Assembly: GCA_002307315.1 (NCBI GenBank)
Contig: DBTZ01000049.1
Location: 78,997-113,981 of the forward strand
DNA: 34,985 nucleotides
Origin: Alphaproteobacteria bacterium UBA1303
GTDB taxonomy: Bacteria; Pseudomonadota; Alphaproteobacteria; Micropepsales; Micropepsaceae
Reading direction: 5' to 3'
Part shown: piece after piece, positions 32,156-34,985 of the stretch
Numbering within the stretch: position 1 is the first letter of the stretch
How the letters are laid out: each line of letters starts with the position of its first letter
The notes under the pieces: generated by a model
What the model saw: the letters and a program-made list of their open reading frames with translations, nothing else
Told to the model about the DNA's origin: nothing
Databases searched by the model: none
Translations under genes and position numbers: made by a program

Positions 32156-32863
32156 TCAATCCCACGGACCGCGGCGAAGGCGCGGTCCGAAATAGGGAAT
32201 GGCTGCAGATTTGAGAAACGGGGTCAGTGCCATTCCGGCCAGAAAGCCGCCGACATGCGCCCACCAGGCGACGCCGGGACTGTCGGGGGTAGCGGTGGCG
32301 GCGTTCAGCAATTGCATGGCGAACCACACCCCCACCACCCACACCGCGCTGATGCGGAAGGGATAGAAGACGATCAAGATCGGAACGATGACCGTGATCT
32401 TGGCGCGGGGGTAAAGCAGCATATAGGCGCCGAGCGCCCCCGAAATTGCCCCCGATGCCCCCACCATCGGCACGCCCGAGGTCGAATCCAGAAACGCCAT
32501 CGTCAGCGCCGCCGCCACCCCGCAGACCAGATAGAACAGAAGGAAGCGGGCGTGCCCCATCGCGTCTTCGATATTGTTGCCGAAAACCCATAAATACAGA
32601 AGGTTGCCGAGCAGATGCCAAATGCTGCCGTGCAGGAACATCGAGGTAACAATGGTGGCGAAGGGCGGCAGACCGGACGTCTCGGCGACGACGTCGTGCG
32701 GCGACATCAGCGTGCTGGGCACGAAGCCGTAAGAGCGGAAGGCGCCCGCCATATCCATGCCGAGCCGCTCCTCCCAAACGTAAACCGCAATGCAGATCAG
32801 CGCGATCGTCACGGTAAATATCGGCTTCAGACGGGCCGAGTTTTCGTCCGAAATGGGGATCAT
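32156..32863 (-). CDS. Rhomboid-family intramembrane serine protease
   Basis: Rhomboids cut membrane proteins within the bilayer. The 235-residue protein has six or seven helices and the full active site: the His-Asn pair HLLGN (83-87) in the second core helix, catalytic Ser137 in GASGAISG, and the base His203 in WWAHVGGFLAG. It ends soon after with a short basic tail. ATG 32863 begins MIPISDENSARLKPIF, the normal N-terminus for this subgroup; the frame extends 25 codons further without similarity. Substrates cannot be predicted from the neighbours. Confidence 0.9.
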   Translation of the reverse strand: MIPISDENSARLKPIFTVTIALICIAVYVWEERLGMDMAGAFRSYGFVPSTLMSPHDVVAETSGLPPFATIVTSMFLHGSIWHLLGNLLYLWVFGNNIEDAMGHARFLLFYLVCGVAAALTMAFLDSTSGVPMVGASGAISGALGAYMLLYPRAKITVIVPILIVFYPFRISAVWVVGVWFAMQLLNAATATPDSPGVAWWAHVGGFLAGMALTPFLKSAAIPYFGPRLRRGPWD

Positions 32864-33032
32864 GGCGGCGCTAGGCTCCAAACTGTCCCGTTTCGGCGCA
32901 AACCGGGGCGGTCGGCGCTGGCACGGATCGTGAAGCATTGGGGATGGAGATAAAGGCTTGTTCCATTCTTCGAACGGTTTTCGACGGGTGGAGTGCGTTT
33001 CAAGCAGAGCCGCATGCAGAGGACGTTATATC

Positions 33033-33905
33033 ATGGCTTTCGGGCGTTTCACCTTTTTCGCCGCCGCACTTCCCCTGACAGTGCTCGCGCTGCTGACCGG
33101 CACCGCCGGCGCCTGCGAAACCGGCGGCGACCATGGCGGGGGCGGTTCGCGGCAGGTAACCTTCAACAAGCCGGGAAACATCAATAAAAACATCAACATC
33201 AACAAGAGCGTGACGATCAACAAAACCATCAACGCCTCCAAGAACATCACTATCAACAAATCGATCGTCATCAACAAGAGCGGCGGCTCGGCCGAAGCCT
33301 TCTCCTCGGCGATGGCGGCGGCGAGTGCCAGCGCCGGTTCCGGCGCCTCGGCCAACATTATCGTCTACGGCGGAAATTATTACGAAGACGTCACGGTCAA
33401 CAACCGCCTCGGCGGCCAGATCGGCGACATCCGCACCACCCAACCCTGCCTGCCGCAAGAGGCTACCGTGGTCAAAGCGATCCATGCGGTGTGCGTGGCC
33501 GCAGACGGCCGGGAATTCCCCGCCTCGCACATGACCGACAAGACCTTCCTCGACGCCGGTCAAGAGGGCGAAATCCTGCGCTGCATCCCCGGCGCCCGCC
33601 TGAAAGTCACCATCGGAGACGTGCTGCAATCCGACCAGGGCCTGGCCGGCACCTATGCCTCCGGGAAGGTTTTCCAATGCGCGCCGGGCGAAGCCTTGCG
33701 CCACTACAAGGACGGCGTGGTCAAATGCGCCCCCGCCGTACCGGTGCCCGACTGCACCGAACGCAGCAACCTGCGCAAATACGGCACCAGCGACCTATTC
33801 TTCTCGTACCGCACCAAGGTGTGCGCCATCCCCGCGAGCGCGGCGCAGGCCGGCCGCGAAGTCGACCTCTCCGGCATGCCGCTGGAAGGCGGGGTCGGCG
33901 AGTAA
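33033..33905 (+). CDS. Secreted protein with Ile-Asn-Lys repeat region, function unknown
   Basis: A 290-residue exported protein. A signal peptide (about residues 1-27, hydrophobic LPLTVLALLTGTAG) is followed by a Gly-rich spacer, then residues about 49-82 are built from short INK units (INKNI, INKSV, INKTI, ITINKS, IVINKS), alternating hydrophobic and polar residues as in a beta-solenoid or fibre. A Ser/Ala-rich stretch (85-105) leads to a C-terminal domain of about 180 residues with cysteines in QPCLPQ, HAVCVAA, LRCIPGA, FQCAPGE, VKCAPAV, PDCTER and KVCAIP, consistent with several disulfides. ATG 33033 has AGAGGACG upstream. The role may be structural or adhesive, which is inference. A strong terminator follows. 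Confidence 0.75.
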   Translation: MAFGRFTFFAAALPLTVLALLTGTAGACETGGDHGGGGSRQVTFNKPGNINKNININKSVTINKTINASKNITINKSIVINKSGGSAEAFSSAMAAASASAGSGASANIIVYGGNYYEDVTVNNRLGGQIGDIRTTQPCLPQEATVVKAIHAVCVAADGREFPASHMTDKTFLDAGQEGEILRCIPGARLKVTIGDVLQSDQGLAGTYASGKVFQCAPGEALRHYKDGVVKCAPAVPVPDCTERSNLRKYGTSDLFFSYRTKVCAIPASAAQAGREVDLSGMPLEGGVGE

Positions 33906-33933
33906 GTACAAAGAATATACGGGTGAGGGAGCG

Positions 33934-33966
33934 GCGGCCGGTGGGTTTTCCACCGGCCGCTGTTTT
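33934..33966 (+). terminator. Rho-independent terminator
   Basis: GCGGCCGGTGG (33934-33944), loop GTTTT, CCACCGGCCGC (33950-33960), then TGTTTT. The 11-base stem is perfect and 28 bases beyond the stop codon of the INK-repeat gene. It lies between convergent genes and may also stop transcription from the GH43 side, although no U-run is seen in that direction. Confidence 0.88.
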
Positions 33967-33978
33967 AGCAGCTTGGCA

Positions 33979-34985
33979 TTACGGAGCGTAGGCGTAGGGA
34001 CCGATCACCGTACCGACGAACCCGCCGGCGCTGGCGGTGCTGAGGAAGCTGATGTCGACCCCGGCTTTAAGGGTTACGGTTTTGCCCCCCGCGATATAGT
34101 CGAACGCGGCCGCACCGCAGTCGGCACGCATCGTCAACGTCACCGGTCCGCCCGCAATCGGCGCGGAAGCGATCAGCGTATCCTCCGTCGCATTCTTGCG
34201 GACGTACAGCGCAACCGCCGGCTTGCCGTCGATCTCGGTTACGCCGAAGAACAAAAAGGCCCGGTCGTTCTGGAAGGCCGCCAGGCCGGCGCGGTCGCCG
34301 TTCTTTATCGGAGCGAAATTCAGCGTGGTCGAGACCGTGGCGATGTGGTGCTGTTGCCGCCGTCCGATGAACGCCGGCACGCCGGACTTGTCGCCGAGCG
34401 CCGCGCCGGATTCGAGCACCAGCGCTCCGCCGTCGAGACGATAGAACGGCGCCTTCGGCGTGCGGATGCCGATCCAGCTCATGGCCAGCTTGGGATCGTC
34501 GAACTCTTCGGTATAGGAAAAATCGCCGTTGAGCTTGACGGCAACCGCCGGGTCGGCCGGCAGTTTCGGTTTATTTACCGTAAATGGGATGGGTTTTCCG
34601 GAGGAAAGAATGATCGGCCAGCCCTTCCTCCACCTCACCGGCAGCATGAAGGTCTCGCGTCCGATGTTGTAATGGCGAAGATCGGCACTGTAGGGGCGCG
34701 TCGCCAGAAACACCGCCCACCAACTACCCTGCTTCGTCTGCACCAGATCCGCATGCCCGGCCGATGTAATCGGATTGGCGCGATGCGGATCGAGATCGCG
34801 CTGGGTGAGGATCGGATTGCCGGCATAGGGTACATACGGTCCGCGCACCGATTTGGCGCGGAAGGCGACTTGCGAATGGTTTTCGCCGGTACCGCCTTCG
34901 GCGGCGACGAGGTAATAGTATTTGCCGTGCTTCAGGATGTGCGGCCCCTCGATCCAGCTCGGCTGCTTCGCGATGTCGGTGCCGC
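33979..34985 (-). CDS. GH43 family glycosidase (beta-xylosidase/arabinofuranosidase type), 5' end outside window
   Basis: GH43 enzymes remove xylose or arabinose from plant polysaccharides or oligosaccharides. The frame is open to the window edge; 335 C-terminal residues are present. The five-bladed propeller part includes SWIEGPHILKHGKYYYLVAA, with the Glu of EGPH as the expected general acid, AEGGTGENHSQV, GPYVPYAGNPILT and AGHADLVQTKQGSWWAVFLATRP. From about 34545 downwards comes the C-terminal beta-sandwich typical of XynB-like GH43 (FSYTEEFDDPKLAMSWIGIRTP, RRQQHHIATVSTTLNF, RAGLAAFQND). The nucleophile-side Asp and the signal peptide lie outside the window. Catabolic setting unknown; it suggests use of plant-derived sugars. 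Confidence 0.9.
   Translation of the reverse strand, partial: GTDIAKQPSWIEGPHILKHGKYYYLVAAEGGTGENHSQVAFRAKSVRGPYVPYAGNPILTQRDLDPHRANPITSAGHADLVQTKQGSWWAVFLATRPYSADLRHYNIGRETFMLPVRWRKGWPIILSSGKPIPFTVNKPKLPADPAVAVKLNGDFSYTEEFDDPKLAMSWIGIRTPKAPFYRLDGGALVLESGAALGDKSGVPAFIGRRQQHHIATVSTTLNFAPIKNGDRAGLAAFQNDRAFLFFGVTEIDGKPAVALYVRKNATEDTLIASAPIAGGPVTLTMRADCGAAAFDYIAGGKTVTLKAGVDISFLSTASAGGFVGTVIGPYAYAP

Overview
This GC-rich window (roughly 60-65% by eye) is chromosomal DNA from an alphaproteobacterium. The evidence is the block lptF-lptG-lptD-surA-pdxA-rsmA divergent from pepA-(SEL1)-holC, the purM-purN pair, PAS_5 and tandem PilZ proteins, and dispersed intergenic palindromes of the kind called RIME in rhizobia. 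I cannot fix the order or genus from the sequence alone. No rRNA, tRNA, CRISPR array or intact insertion sequence was seen.

Layout. 1-4652 is housekeeping: the 3' part of purM, purN, a short-chain dehydrogenase, ndk, and an ABC-F ATPase. 4653-9175 is an accessory stretch rich in surface-glycan enzymes: a small secreted four-cysteine protein, a GT25 glycosyltransferase, a CDP-glycerol glycerophosphotransferase-like enzyme, a GT29 (sialyltransferase-fold) enzyme and a CX5R phosphatase. Palindromic repeats separate several of these genes. 9181-10963 is a hipBA toxin-antitoxin locus with a clear inverted-repeat operator in an AT-rich pocket. 10964-14756 reads leftward: a membrane TPR protein, holC, a SEL1-repeat protein and pepA.

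14944-22751 is the rightward envelope operon. LptF and LptG form the LPS export permease, LptD is the outer-membrane LPS translocon, and SurA is the chaperone/PPIase for outer-membrane proteins such as LptD. PdxA (vitamin B6) and RsmA (16S rRNA methylation) follow. Five of the six genes are joined by 4-17 base overlaps or ATGA junctions; only lptD-surA has a gap. 22951-24749 is a leftward GT43-like glycosyltransferase plus UDP-galactopyranose mutase pair. 24851-24984 holds a (GGCAAC)10 tandem repeat fused to a transposase remnant.

25163-28958 holds mntH (Mn/Fe transporter) with a 7-1-7 palindrome in its promoter spacer, a DEDDh exonuclease fused to a DUF985 cupin, an unknown membrane protein and a YjbR-like protein. 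28974-34985 holds a double-PilZ protein, an OmpA-domain lipoprotein, a small secreted protein, a PAS_5 protein, a rhomboid protease, a secreted protein with an Ile-Asn-Lys repeat, a strong terminator and the 3' part of a GH43 glycosidase.

The most unusual things are: palindromic repeats whose ends supply the stop codons of neighbouring genes; two back-to-back CTAG-bounded hairpins; the eukaryote-like GT43 and GT29 enzymes; the exonuclease-cupin fusion; the lipoprotein form of SurA; and the promoter-embedded operators of mntH and hipBA.
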